The notes beneath the pieces are model-generated. The model worked only from the letters and a program-made list of their open reading frames with translations, was not told where the DNA came from and did not search any database. Shown here in pieces: positions 23,070-36,034 of a stretch of DNA of 64,000 nt; the first letter of the stretch is position 1; each line of letters opens with the position of its first letter. Location: NCBI GenBank assembly GCA_007922225.1, contig ML679974.1:4763105-4827104 (forward strand), read 5' to 3'. Origin of the DNA: Emydura subglobosa (lineage: Eukaryota; Chordata; Testudines; Chelidae). The translations under genes were made by a program, and so were the position numbers.

Positions 23070-26000
23070 GGAAGAGATTAATTATATACGCAGCAAATCT
23101 GCCAAGTAGACACTAACCTTAAAAACCCCAACTCTAAATCCACTATGCCATTTAAAGAGTACTGGGGGCTGTATTTTAGAAATGTATATAAAATACTACT
23201 CTATGGTTGCTGATTTATTTTGTATTTGTTTCTTTTGCTTGGGCTATCTGATGTCTTTGTTTTCAGTGATAAAAGTTAAGGCTAATTTTTTTAAAAAATA
23301 TAAAAAAATCTGCAAATTATAGTACATGCAGGTGCACATCAATATTTGCATACTTCAGTCAACTGGGTAACTGCTTTCACAAAAAAAATTTTAAGTGTAA
23401 TCAACCAATTTATACACAAATGTGTGTGTACAAGTCTGTTTTTTGCATCTCTCCCATTTTTCAAAATGTAGCCACTATCACTTTACCCAGAATATGATGG
23501 GTTGACTTCAACATTCTGGGTGAACTACAGGGGACTTCCATAATCCAGTCTGTGGACTCCAGGGTGGAAAAAAAGCCCCGTATCATGAATTGCTCAGCAA
23601 ACCTACTCTGCAGAGGAGCCTAAAATGAGTTAATACAGTTCTCAAGTGGGCTGGGCCAGAGTGGAAAGGACAAGGTCAAACTAGTTGGAAAATTAAATGA
23701 CTCCTGGAAAACCTTGGCTGTATAGACTCCTATTGAATGCCAGCTGGAATGTAAAATTTGCTTCCCAGGGGAGGGAAAAAGCATCACTGCCACCTGTCCT
23801 CCCCTCAGGGGTGAAAACCCCTTACAACATAACTGGCCCAACAGATGTATGTGGGTGCAAATTTACAGCCACCTGTGCTTGAGGAAATGAAGGTGGCCTA
23901 ATAACTCTATAACACAAGCTTGAAAACTTTTTTTTAACTGAGGGCTGTTATCCTTGCTTAACAACAGTAATCTGAAAAAGCAAAATTAATTCAGACAACT
24001 CAAATTCTTTGTATACTTTAAGAATCAGTGTATTCAAAACTAGTTTAGGAAAAGGAGGACGGTTTTGGTGGTTCCATGAATCAGACAAACATTAGATTTT
24101 TTTTTATATTTTTCCTAGATTATATATATCCATTCTTCTTTACAGACTTTGAGATCAGAAATGAGTAGGTTTAAAGTTGGCAAAATGGTAGTTCTTGTTG
24201 CAGTAACAATGTTAAGTGGGATATTATTGTACAAAACTCAATTTTGGTGTGTTATTTTTACTGATTGAAGTAATTAATACCAAGGCAATAATATCAGTCC
24301 CTCTTAGTGGTTTGTAAATACAGATGATGGACTGGGATGCAGGATGCTTGGCATAAGTGTCCAAGCTTTGGCATCAGTAGAAAACTACACAGCAGTTAGA
24401 TCCTGTTGGTTATCAAGTCGACTACTTTGAACCTTAAAAATGTTTGCATTTAGGCATTAGCCTATTTATGTGCATATACTGCTGCCACTTCATTTACAAA
24501 TGGACATAATAAGGGCAAGGAAGTTTAAATTTCCAGTTCTACTTAATTTTTTCCTATATTGTATGTAGGAAAAGATGCATTCCACATGGGTCCAGGAACT
24601 TTGACAGCCCCTTGGTCTTCTGTAGTTCCCAGTGAAGCACATGGCAGTCAATAATTATCATGATGCACTTTTTTAGAAGAGCGCTATGGATATCTGATAA
24701 TAATAAAATGGCAGGAACACCTTAATTACAAGTATAATTAGGCCTATACATTACAGCTTAACCCTCCTAACATTACTCATCATACTATGGAGTTGTGGTA
24801 ATATTTCTGTAAGGCACGGAGATAAAGTTTATTTGACAACAGGCTAATGTCTGAATAACATTTGACTATAAAAAAGCTATTCTATCTTCATTTAGTAAAT
24901 AGACTTTGGAATAAGTGAATGAGCTATTTGCTCATCTGACAATAGTCTAAGGACTTTAGAAGCCAAGACTTTTGATTATCCTGAGTGGTCCTGTATGTGT
25001 TCGGAAGCAAAAAGTGCAGAAGGCGTTTTTGCTTGTATTACATTTATTATTTCTTAAATAAAGACACCTAACCAGATGCCAGGTATTTCCTGGGATCACG
25101 ACAAAACTCATCATAAACGTTTAGAGAGTAATAGGGGATAAAGAGGTCAAATATCTTAAAAGTTACTTTTATTTCTTTTAAAATAGTTAGATACAGTACA
25201 CTACAGCACAACTGTTCCCTTGAGAAAAAATATTCTACTATTTAAAAGTTTTATTACCTTTTAATATAAGGAAATGTAGTACTTTTAGGATCAAATGTAC
25301 CTTTAAACATTAAGGGGGAGTTGGGAATCTACTGTACTCAATGCATCAAGATTAAATTCATACACTGGAGTTTTATACTGAAACTCTCTTCTTGGTGGAT
25401 TCTCTGATCACCACCTTTTACTACAACCCAATTAAAAACAAAATTCCCATTAATAATTTGCAGCCCTTTAAAGAATTTCGTAGGTGATATTAGCCATACC
25501 ATATAATCGTGACTGAAGTTTGCAGTCCTATGGATGTGATTTGTAACTCATTTCACAGGCATGGATTAAATACCCAATCGTTAAAGAATTCTGAAAGTCT
25601 CTAAAGATGTTGTAGCTTAAAATTTCCCTCCAAAGAATACCAAAAGTATGTAGCTCACATCATGGACACACTATTTCCTAAATTTCAGTTTTTTTAAAAT
25701 CCCTCTCAGTTGAAAAATCACAAAAAAGGATCACAGTTAAGCTATGTTGAATACAAACAATGGTTTCATGATAGAAGACACATTTTCCTGTTATACACAT
25801 ATTTAGTAAACTTTTAGCACACTCTACATAGTTAAGCCATCGCTCCCATTACTCATAATGTAGTTGTGCAGTTAATATAAATCAGTACGCTGATAGTTTT
25901 CTGCACTGGAACATTTAGCGGTAAGGATTTTATTACCATTTTTATTTCAGTTTATCTTACATTTAATTCCTATGAGGCCAATTATTTTTATGTTAAATGT

Positions 26001-26275
26001 TTAGCATGAAGTAAAAAACAAATTACAACAGAAATAAGGGAAATGAATATAGGATGAGAAATAGAAAGGAATAATTTATACACATTTAACTATTATGTTC
26101 CCAGTGAATGCTACTATAATAAAGAACAAAAATTAATATTTTGACTTATTCTCATTATACACCATTCACAACAATAATATGCAGGTAGCAAAGTGAAAAG
26201 CCACTTGATAAATTAATTTATCATACACTTTTGATAACATTCACCTACTTCTTTATATGGCTCTGTCCAAACAAC
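23070..26275. other. AT-rich DNA, no gene seen
   Basis: No supported gene or RNA. Short open frames at 23620-23880 overlap on both strands and have no splice context. Confidence 0.4.
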
Positions 26276-26279
26276 GATC

Positions 26280-28560
26280 AACCTCATCATCATGTGTGGC
26301 CACTGTGTCAGTTTCCTCCTTTTCTGATTTTTCTCTTTGCAGAAGGATTGGTTAGTTTAACCCTCCAGCTAAATTAACGTCCTCCCTGCTTCTGTGTTAA
26401 ACAAGAGTCAGAAATAAAATACCACCACCAAACAAATGGTGTCCTCGTATCACTGCTGAAACAACTCAAATTTTTACCCTCCTTGGATCACAGTTCCTTC
26501 TCCCTGTGGTCTCATTTTTCCTCCCCCTGGCCATCTCCTCTTCTTGTAGTCCTTTGCACCTCAGCTGCAAATTTATCCCTCTTTGGGTGGTTCTAGTCCC
26601 AGAGCCCTATGCAGCAATTCAAATCATTAATATTTTGCTTCACTGTTTTGCTCCGCACCCTCCAGTCCTACTTCCTAGACTTAATAATATGGCCAACCTT
26701 AAGTGTTCAAATGTCATGAGTCAGACCCCAAAAAAGTAATGATGGGCTTAAAAATAATTGATTTTAAAAAATCAAATGTTTTTCATTTGCTTTCTGATTC
26801 TCCCATTTAATAGGAAGCTGCCCATTTCCACTTTGTAAGTGATCTCAGGTTTAAAGTCCAAGCTTAAAAACACATAGGCCTCATGGTTCACTACTTGGAG
26901 ATGACCCTGCTTTACCTCGTTGGGTGTGAGGAGCTACCATTCTATCCCTCTTCTTAGCTAGACAAAACAGGCAGCATTCCCTCTCATTTTCACGTGCTCT
27001 TCCAGCTCTGTGCTGTTCCAGTATCTGTTCTCCACTTCCCATGACATTCACTTGCCCTTCCTGTCCTAACATTGCCATCTGTCCACGTTTTCCCAAGATC
27101 TTTCCTTTTTTGATGTGTCTGCCCAAGAAAATCTATAAGGGTGCTCAGTATATGCTGACAGCTGTCTGGTTTTATGGACTCAGCATCATCCCAGGTATTT
27201 TTTTTTTTTTTTTTTTTTAAACCTCAGAATAGGGACACTGTCCTCTACCCACCACATTTTCCTCTTCTGCCATACTACACTTCCTGGCAACCTCTTCAGT
27301 TAACCTCATGCCCAAAACACTCCCCTGCATCGCTTCCCACAGTCCTCCCCACATACCGTTGGCCTTCTGCTCCTCACATTCCTCTGAACTCCTTGGTTTC
27401 CTGGCCTGCCCCCTCCCCCGCCCGGCTGCTCTCACTCTGAGTCAAAGCAACTCTACATTTTCTGTCCCGTTTAGCCCTTACTCTATAAAAAAGGGATCTT
27501 GGCTGAGGTAGACTTGGCATCGGCCCCATTACAAACACTGGGAGATGTCGACTTTGCTTTCAGCGGCAAAGCTGAAGGGAAACAGTAACCATCTTGTTAA
27601 GGGCAGCCTGTGACTTCAGTCCCACTGATGATGAAGTGAGACTGGCCCTTTGGGATGAAGGAAAAACTTGAGTTTAAAGGCAGAAATCAGAAAGCCATGG
27701 GAACTCTTGAAAAGCCCCAAATACCACAGACTTGTGATGAAGTCTGAGAGCTGGTCCAGGACATACACACGCAGCCTTCAGTGGGTTCCCATAAGCACAT
27801 GTTGAGTATGATAGTATTACTTTACAGTGGCTGCCAGAAAAAAAAAGGTGCAATCACCCAAGGCCCAATTACCTCATTACCCCTAAAAATCAAAACAGTT
27901 TCAACCCAGGCCAAAAAGCCAGGCCAGTGAAGGGTTATACAGATCACCTCAGCGTATGGCCTCTTCAGTGCCCTGTATCCTCCTTTCCCAGTGACTGCTG
28001 ATCCCCTGCGAGCAACAGGCTGTTTCTGGCTTGCTCTCTGCCTTCCAGTCCCAGCACTCAGGCTGCTGGCTGTCTGGCTGGTCAGTCTTACCTCCACAGC
28101 CAACTCCCACGCCGTTATGTCCATTCTACCAGGCCTGCTCATCCGCAGCCTCTGTCTCTCTGCTATGCCAGGCCTCTAACTTCAGAACAGCACTTCCTTT
28201 TCAGAGCCCTCTACTGGCAGAATGTTGAACTAAATAACTTGGTTTATTAGTCTTAGCACTGCCCTTGTTCCAAGCATATTCAATCTATTCCCTCCCAGGC
28301 TCCTTTCCCAGCTTGCTCAGAGGAAGGTTCTTTAGTCACAGGAGAGCCCAGCCAGCAAGTTACTACTCTCCCTGGCAGCAGGGAAGCCAAATTTTGCAAC
28401 CACAGGGGGTGATGGGCAAAGGGGCACAGACCACCTGCAGCAGTACCCTCCACCTCAGTAACACAATCCTAATCCTGGCCCAATGCAAAAGGCAGACCCT
28501 GGAGTGGGGGAGGACTGGAGAGTGAGCCAGCCCTGCACTCACCTAGCAGCAGCAGCTCCT
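26280..28560. other. C/T-rich non-coding segments with T21 run
   Basis: Several blocks (26450-26740, 27220-27540, 27960-28260) are rich in CCT/TCC words on the plus strand. The frames that stay open there are low-complexity shadows. An uninterrupted run of 21 T lies at 27198-27218 and could be the reverse-complement poly-A of a small retroelement, but no body was recognised next to it. Confidence 0.35.
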
Positions 28561-28589
28561 GTCCCATGGAAAGGTGCCCGGCGCCTCAC

Positions 28590-28745
28590 TCCAGGCATTG
28601 TGACATAGCATGCTGTCATAGTGCCACATGACCCCACATGGTCATGATGGAGGGACAGCCAGGGGAAATTTGAGTGACTGGCGTTGTGATGTGGCACATG
28701 GGGTTGCAACCTCACATGATGCCACCTGCCATGTCACAACTCCCA
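28590..28745. repeat. Inverted-repeat rich segment
   Basis: TTGTGATGTGGCA at 28684-28696 pairs with TGCCATGTCACAA at 28727-28739 (one mismatch in 13). Similar words ('cattgtgacatagcatg', 'gccacatgaccccacatgg') lie at 28594-28645, so the segment looks like repeated, inverted units of one motif. It is probably an old DNA-transposon remnant. Confidence 0.4.
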
Positions 28746-28929
28746 AAAAGGAGAGCCAGGCCTAGACCTGTGGAACAGAAGATGCTGCTGCTGTGTGAGC
28801 GCATGACAGGCTCACTTTCCAGCCCATGTTAAAAGGCGCCACACATACAACCTAAAGGTTGCCAGGCAGAGTTGCCCCCTATTAGCTTTGTCACTGATCG
28901 CTGGCTCTCTCTACTCTGAGCAGAAGGAG

Positions 28930-31900
28930 CTTGTCTCTCCCCCCCTCCCCCCCCATTCCTAGGAAGTCTTTGTTCTCATATGTAGGAAGAACTCTTTCCC
29001 CCTTCCCTCCTCAATGTGAAGCCATTCTCTCATGAATGGAGAAGAGCAAGCCCAACACCTCAGGATGGCTTTGCTCCCTCCTCTGCACTGTAACCAAGAG
29101 GAACAGAATGGCACCTCTAAGCACCCAGACTAGGGAGAGGAACAGATGAAAAGCCCCTAGAGCTGCCCTCCCAAGCTAGGAAGGGGGAGAAAGGACCCCA
29201 CTGTTGCACCCCCCCCCCCCCAAGCCTGAGAGAGTAGAACCACCCCAGAAAAGCATAGGTGAGTGTAGGGAAGCTGAAGTGATAGGGATGTTGTAATGAT
29301 CTAGCCCATAAAATGTACCATTATTGTAAATTTAAATGCAAGATTACGTAAAAGTTGCTAAAATGTGGAAATAACCATGAAAAACGAGTAAAGTTGCTTA
29401 CAACATTAAATTTTGTAACGAGTGCAAGAGAACCCAATAAAGCAGCTGGATTAAACTAAAACACAAAGACCATGTTGATATAATCCAAGGACTGTTAAAA
29501 TTATGCTTGGTAAAAACAGAAAATATAGAACCAGAAATTAATAGAACAAAAAAAGTATGATTTATTAGGCCTATTGGTGGACAAAATAATGAAGGGGATG
29601 AACTATGCAGCCCTTTTTGGGTTTCATAAAGAGAGACTTTGAAAAAACATGATCAGTTCAGTTCAGCTCTCTCTCTTACCTCCTGTCCAACCTTGCATCC
29701 CAGCTCGCCTTATCTCCCTCCAGCTCATCCCCTAAACTGCCAGCACTGGAACTCATCTTGGCTCATCTGAAGGACCTTCTTTCTGAGAGGAAGGCCAGCT
29801 GGCCTTGCTCATTTAAGAAACTTTGTTTTCACCTCTGAGTGCCGAAAAGTCATCACATTATAACATCCTCAGCCCACCAGTGGGGATATCTAATGACTAG
29901 CACTGAAAAGGCACATAAGTTCTTGTATTATATACCCTTCCCTTGCTTTGTTATTTTCTGCCCCACTATTTTTTCTCCTATCCTATCTCACTCATCAGTT
30001 ATATTGTAATAATCCAGAACTGCCTTATCTAAGGAGAAAGTATCCAACCAGATGACAGCCTTGACCATATCATAACCAGAGTCCAAGCAGCACTTCCTGG
30101 AAGACTTGCCAGCCAAAGCATTCACTTGTAACCATCCAACAGTCCAGTATTCCAAAAATATCAACAGGGTATTTTAACCATCTTCTCCTTCCTCTGTCTC
30201 CTCCATCTTGTGTCTATCTGTCTGTTAAGAACAGGATAAGTAAATGCCCTCTACACATCAGGACTGCAAGTAATTACCCTTTTCATCAAAGAAAAGGAAT
30301 TACGAAAAATTGGAGACTGATATTTTGCCTCCACAAGGAGAAAGTCTTGGAAGGTTTTGACTAAAGTTGTTTTGCACAATCACTCAACCAGTTTCAGCAT
30401 AAATGCCTGTTTTTAATTTCTTGTGTTTAATAAACTTTTAATCTGAATTAATGCTTTTGGCTATTTGCCAAATAATCAAGTAAAACCAAGGTTTTGAAAT
30501 AACCCATTTAATGTTGGATAGTGAAATAATTTATAAACGTCTATATTTTTAGGCCTTTGAGATCAATATCGTTTGACATCAATATGAATGTCCACAGGTG
30601 GACAGCACCGATTTTGAGGTTTGGGGCAGAATTGCTGGCAGGTGATGGTCAGATGTGGGGGGTCGGGATGAAAGCTCTGCAACAGGAGCCACAGAGGACC
30701 TTTACCCCATAAATTTAGGAATAGGCAACAATTGTTTCTGACACACACTGGGAATAGGCAGGGGAAGTTTCAAAATTAAGAGAGATCAGAAAACAATATA
30801 TTTTTTTAAAAAACATTATTAGGGACTGACGATTTTTGATCTTTTGAGGTTGGCAATACTGGAGCTAGGACTTGAACCGGTCTAAAATGCCCAGTTCACT
30901 CTGTGACAGGTTCTCTTTATGGAAGTATCCAAAGTGCCTCCCTGGGAATCTGAAAAAGAAGTCTGCTCAGGCCTAAACTGGACCTGAGTTGAGCACAGCT
31001 AACCTGAACCCGACCTGAGAACGTCAAGTCACTTTGAGAGCCAACTGGAACCCGACACTTCCTCCCACTGCATCTGTGGTGGCACCACCTCATCTTGAGA
31101 GCTCAGCCTGGTGGGGGTTTCCCACTCTCCATGCCCATTGATCTGTCTCCAGCTGCCTCCTGCCTGTAGGGTTGGTATGGTGGCAGCTGTGTGCTCTGCT
31201 CCTGCCAGTAACCATTGCCTTGCTGTGCTGTGCATGTTGCAGATTAAGAGGTGCTGCAAGTAAGAGATGCAAGTAAGCAAGGAAGAGGTGAAAGTAAGAT
31301 GTGCTGCAAGTCATTGGCACACTCCCCAATGCACACACAATGTGGCAAGTTGGTGGCAGCCAGCAAGAATGGGTCATGCAGCTGCAGCTGCCTCTGTGCT
31401 GATTCCATGGGCAGTAGGAGGTAAATGGAGACAACCAAACCTGAGCCCAAGAAGGTCAGATTGTTTTCATACCCAACCCAATGCCAATACTTGTAGTTTG
31501 GTTGCAAGGCTCTAGTCTAACATTAAAAAGGTTAGTAGGTAAAGTTCTAAACAAACAACTACCATTAAAAATGAACTTCACAGAAAAGTGTTTCCTTCTT
31601 TTGCCTATGTATGGACTTCTGTCTCAAAATGACAATGGTTTCGCACCCAGGACAGGGCTAGTCTGTCTGGGGATACAGAAATTCAAGCTCGGCTATGTTG
31701 TTATAATTCAGAATTAGAAACTCTAACAAAAACCTCTAACAGGATCCAGCACTTGGTTCTAATTCTAGAATATTCCAAAACGTCAGGCTTCAAGGCCATG
31801 ATATCTTTATGAACAGAGTCAATTTTAAGTCACACTTGCTGGTTTTAACTTTATTAGCTTTACTTTCAATAATGTACAGTTGGAATTGTAGCTAAGGCAA

Positions 31901-33980
31901 CTGCCTTTCCAGGCAGAGGGCTACTCCCACTACAATTTTAAAACTCAAACTTTCCGAAAGGTTTTTTAGTAAGTTGTGTTATATACAAATTCTATGAAAT
32001 TGTGAGATATTTTACTGGCTGCTAATTGGGATAACCTACAAAACCACTAATTATTTTGCCACTTGATGCAAATCTCAAACTCATGTTGAAAACCATTCAT
32101 ACCACATCATCATTAATGTAATGTTTTATTTTACAGCCATTTTATTTATAATACAGTAGTGCTTAGAAACCCTAGTTAAGGATCCCGATTGTGCTAGACA
32201 CCACAGTTATGAAGAAGGACCACAATTAATCACATTATTAATTCTGTAACATTCCACAAACACACAAAGGAACCAAAGTTCAGGACTGTTTGTATTACAC
32301 AAACAAATTAGGAAACATTAGAAAAACTGATCCATTATAGGAAGATTTACTCTCTCTTTTAAGAGTAACAGTTGATTGACTTCACTTAAGATAAAGGCAA
32401 ATTTAATGAATTTATCCTGCACTTACTGAAGGCAACAGGAGATTTTTGTGATACTATGGATCAAGGAACTTTTTATGTCAGTGAAGTTGCTTCTTGCCTT
32501 ATGTTCCTGTTTAGAATTAATCCCCTTCCGAACTCTTAAAAGTATCATTAAAAAGCTGTATGTCCTGACCCGTCCTGCTTTATTGGTTTAGATACGCTGC
32601 TCATTTTAGACCAATAATCTCTACGGCGACATTAAAATCTTTTCTGCTAGAAACAGAATAGTACTAATATCTTATCTTTTAAAAAACAATTACACTGTAG
32701 CAGCTACAGGCACCAACCAAAATGCCAATGTACATGTAGTGAGAGAGTTCCTGCACCAAAATGCTTAAAATCTAAAAAACAAGACAAAGTGGTAGGGCTG
32801 AAAATATGGTAGTAACATTAATGTTCTCAAGGTTAAAGCCAACTTCCACCAGAAAAGCCAGCAGAATTCCTGGGGAAATAATTCTTATTTTACAGATCAA
32901 AAAACATAAATCCTCATAGCACATGCATGGATACATCTGGCCCAGTCTGAAGAAATGGAAAAATTTACCATTGTAATGTACCATATTGAGATTGTTGCTA
33001 TGATTTAAAAAATATGAAACTACTGTATTACTTTTTTGAACATATACAGTACTTGCTTTGCATCAAGGTAAGAATGTGACGCTAAGCTCTTTTTCAAACT
33101 GTTCTCTTTAATCAATTCACATTTGAGTACTTTGCCTTCTTGAAAACCACATTTTTAGAGAATATAGACATGAAAATTGGACATTGTGACTGCAGCTTAA
33201 TTTGTACATCTCAATGTTGAAACTGTTCTCTATAAGATGGAGCACAACACAAGCAGATCTTCCTGCATAACTCAAACAACAATAACTCTCAAGAGGAATT
33301 TGTAGTCTCACTTTGGTTTAAAGGCCACCAAAGGCAGATGGAGCTTAGTGATCCATACTAAGTTTTACTCCTGAATCTGTGAAGTTCAGGGTATAGAAAT
33401 TCTGGATCCTTATTAGCAACAAAGCTCATTCAGATTCATTATCATCACCTTCCCCACTCCAGTCACACATTCTCTCCCTTGCCCAACTAAGCAATGGAGC
33501 AGATGATGTGAAGCAGAAATTAGGGATAAACTTGAAATTAGTTTCCCCCATAAAAGTCAGTCCATTCCTAGACTGTCAGATGAACATGCTGCCTTCAACA
33601 TGTCAGGACCAGATATTTCAAAACAAAAGGCAAGCAGGAAAATTTTAAAAATTACATTGAAGAATTTGAGGCCGCTGTTATACATCATAAAGGAACAGTG
33701 AAGGGCAGAAAGTTGTTTTTGCTTCATCCCTCACTCCAAGGGGTTTCCCTGTATTGGGTGTAAGTGGGAAAGGTTCAGGGGCCATAAGAAATATAATCTC
33801 ATGAAATCTGGTAGTTATTCCATATGCTAGAATGATGTGTTGGGAACAGATTATATAAAATAAGAATGTGTGTCTTAGTACCCACTAACCATGTATGAAT
33901 GGCAAAACAAGAGAAAAGTCAACTAAATTATGTTAAAAATAAAGACACACTGGGTCCTAAGAAAATTTCTTTAATTTTCA
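28930..33980. other. Non-coding DNA with possible LTR-like and other dispersed repeats
   Basis: 29280-30460 has an LTR-like texture: an AT-rich start, CT-rich middle and an AATAAA near 30430. No paired LTR or primer-binding site was found. A run of 13 C lies at 29209-29221. 30930-31500 has balanced composition and many open frames on both strands, with 'acctgaacccgacctgag' words that suggest a dispersed repeat. 32730-32960 has weak similarity to MIR-type antisense sequence. None is strong enough for a named family. Confidence 0.3.
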
Positions 33981-33984
33981 TTTT

Positions 33985-34825
33985 ATGGAAATACATCTTT
34001 CATTTTTATTTCCATGATACAAAAATGTTAACTATCAAAGTTTCTGAAATCTACCAAAGCAGATTTTTTTAAACAAATAAAGGGCTGGTGCAGTTTGCAG
34101 GTTTGTCACAAGTTCCAAAAACATTTTTACAAAAAAAAAAACACATACCATGGAAAACCAGATCAAGACTTAAGAGTGAAAACAGAAAAGAAAACCCACC
34201 TCCCCCCTTAACATGAAATTCTTTTTCTTTCTTTCTTTTTTTAAAGGAAAGTATACATTACGTTTTCCCAAGAGGACAAAAGGATAGTGTATGTGTAGGA
34301 TTAGTTTCCAGATGGATACTGGCTGAAGTCTTCCTACTGGGGAAAAAGGACAACACTGTAAAGTCTCCAGGGTAACTGATACTGAGAGGTTTATATGTTC
34401 AAGATTGTTGATAGTGTACTAATAATGCCTGAACATCTGAAGATGAGAAGACTTGTGTGATAATTCCCCTCAAGCACAGGAAACAGTCTAACAAAATTCA
34501 TAATAGTGCTGGTTCTTTTTTGTACACTTCATAGCCAACATGCCATAGTAGATGACCAAATCACATTTACTCTTGCATCTTAAATCTAACATTGTTTATG
34601 ACAGCAAAGATTTCACATGATCAACAAACAGAATTGTAAACTAGTAAATATACGAGTAAAATTGACAGTGATTGTTCAATACAGTTTAAAAAAATTAAAC
34701 TGATTTTCAGGAGACATACTTCTTTTTTAACACCACTTTTTATTTAAATAAAAGTATGGCTTCCAAGTGGTGTACTCTTGCAATTGCTTTGAATCAGCTT
34801 CACTTTTTATTAATACAGATATTGG
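33985..34825 (-). other. 3' UTR of the minus-strand gene
   Basis: This follows the stop codon of the terminal exon at 34826-34878. Minus-strand AATAAA signals are present close to the stop (34806-34811 and 34739-34744) and, most distally, at 34005-34010, which would place the cleavage site at roughly 33975-33990. The stretch is AT-rich with no identified transposon, unlike its surroundings, which fits a retained UTR. The end is inferred from the signal only; RNA data would fix it. Confidence 0.55.
34005..34010 (-). promoter_or_regulatory. Polyadenylation signal AATAAA
   Basis: On the minus strand AATAAA occurs in 'atggaaataaaaatgaaag'. A T/G-containing stretch ('gatgtattt') follows within 25 nt, as expected downstream of a cleavage site. 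It is the last such signal before sequence without UTR-like features. Confidence 0.5.
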
Positions 34826-34878
34826 CTACCACGTGTCAGGAACTTCAAAGAGTTCTGTAGAACCAGTTGTGATGCTTC
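34826..34878 (-). CDS. Terminal coding exon of an unidentified gene
   Basis: The minus strand shows a strong acceptor: a pyrimidine tract (TATCTTTCTCTTCTCTTAG) directly before position 34878. With the single base left over from the donor exon at 53151-53336 (phase 1), the exon reads G-SITTGSTELFEVPDTW and then TAG at 34826-34828. The phase match between the two exons, good splice signals at both and a downstream polyadenylation signal support a real 3' end. The protein would therefore finish with a short acidic/aromatic tail after a basic stretch. I do not recognise the gene. Another exon may lie in the 18-kb intron, and this could be one of several alternative last exons. Confidence 0.6.
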
Positions 34879-35782
34879 CTAAGAGAAGAGAAAGATATTT
34901 ACAACATTAAAAAGTACTATCTCAAAATGTTTAAGTGGACTAAGCCACCTTAAAATAGAACAAGTTGTAGCATACTTGTAATTCAGGGCAAATGTATAAT
35001 GCTATAGTTATATAGGGAAATCCTCAAAGCAAAAATCTACATTCATACCATTATATTTAGCAGACAATCCAAAGTAAATAAGACCTATGAAAAGTATGAG
35101 CACAAACAAATCAGGTTGGTAATGGATAAATTAGCTACGTTTCAGCCTTAAGTTGTTTTTTGTTTGGCATTTGTACATTTAATAAGTGCTGCACACATGG
35201 CATACACCACCACTCAAAGTCTGCAGACTGCCACATAAACAATACTCTATAAACAATAAGACTAAATATTCTCAATGCAGACATTTGCTTAAAACGTGAG
35301 GCTTTTTGGTAAAAGTTTACCAAAAAAATGTTTACCTGGATTTTAAAAGATTCTGTAAATTACCTGTTTAAACCAAGAGTCAGAGACCTTTACTCATACT
35401 CTTTCATAGCATGCAAAGATAGATTTTACTTCAGAGTGGATTTTTACAGCTGGAATTAGCAAGTCAGAAAAGACGACTTTCTGATGCGAAACCTAACAGA
35501 CCCTGCCTTGATTACAAAGTTCTCACAAAGACTAAAAACAAGACAAGATGGAAGACTGGTGAAACACTTCTCACCAGATGCAAATTATAAGGTAAGAAAG
35601 CAATGACCCTGGCAAATCATCAACTAACATTTAAGTACTGTAGGGACTTTATATTTTCATACAATATTTTGCAATTCATATCTAATTTTATTAAAACAGA
35701 TGAAGCAGCATATTCAGCTTGTAGCTGCAGCATCGAGTTTATAATGAATAAAAACTTTAGTGGTATTGTACTATCTCCAAGG

Positions 35783-36032
35783 ATTTGTACTGGGACTTGT
35801 GCTGTTGAACATTCATAAATGATCTTGAAAAGGGGGTAAACAATGAGGTGGCAAAGTTTGCAGATGATACTAAACTACTCAAGATAGTGAAGTCCAGAGC
35901 TACAATGGGATCTAACAAAACTAGATGATTGGGTAACACAATGGCAGATTAAATTCAATACTGATGAGAGCAAAGTAATGCACGTTCGAAAATATAATCC
36001 CAACTATACATACAAAATGATGGGTTTTAAAT
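35783..36032 (+). mobile_element. CR1 LINE RT fragment
   Basis: It matches copy B at about 19305-19565 base by base over most of its length: 'aacattcataaatgatct', 'gaggtggcaaagtttgcagatgatac' (the FADDT motif), 'gattgggtaacacaatggcaga' and 'aatataatcccaactatacata'. Both ends are truncated. It lies in the 3' flank of the gene's terminal exon on the opposite strand. Confidence 0.85.
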
Positions 36033-36034
36033 CT

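Noticed and set aside
27174..27511. Pro/Ser-rich frames after the T21 run
   Set aside because: Low-complexity C/T-rich translation; the run of Phe comes from the T tract.
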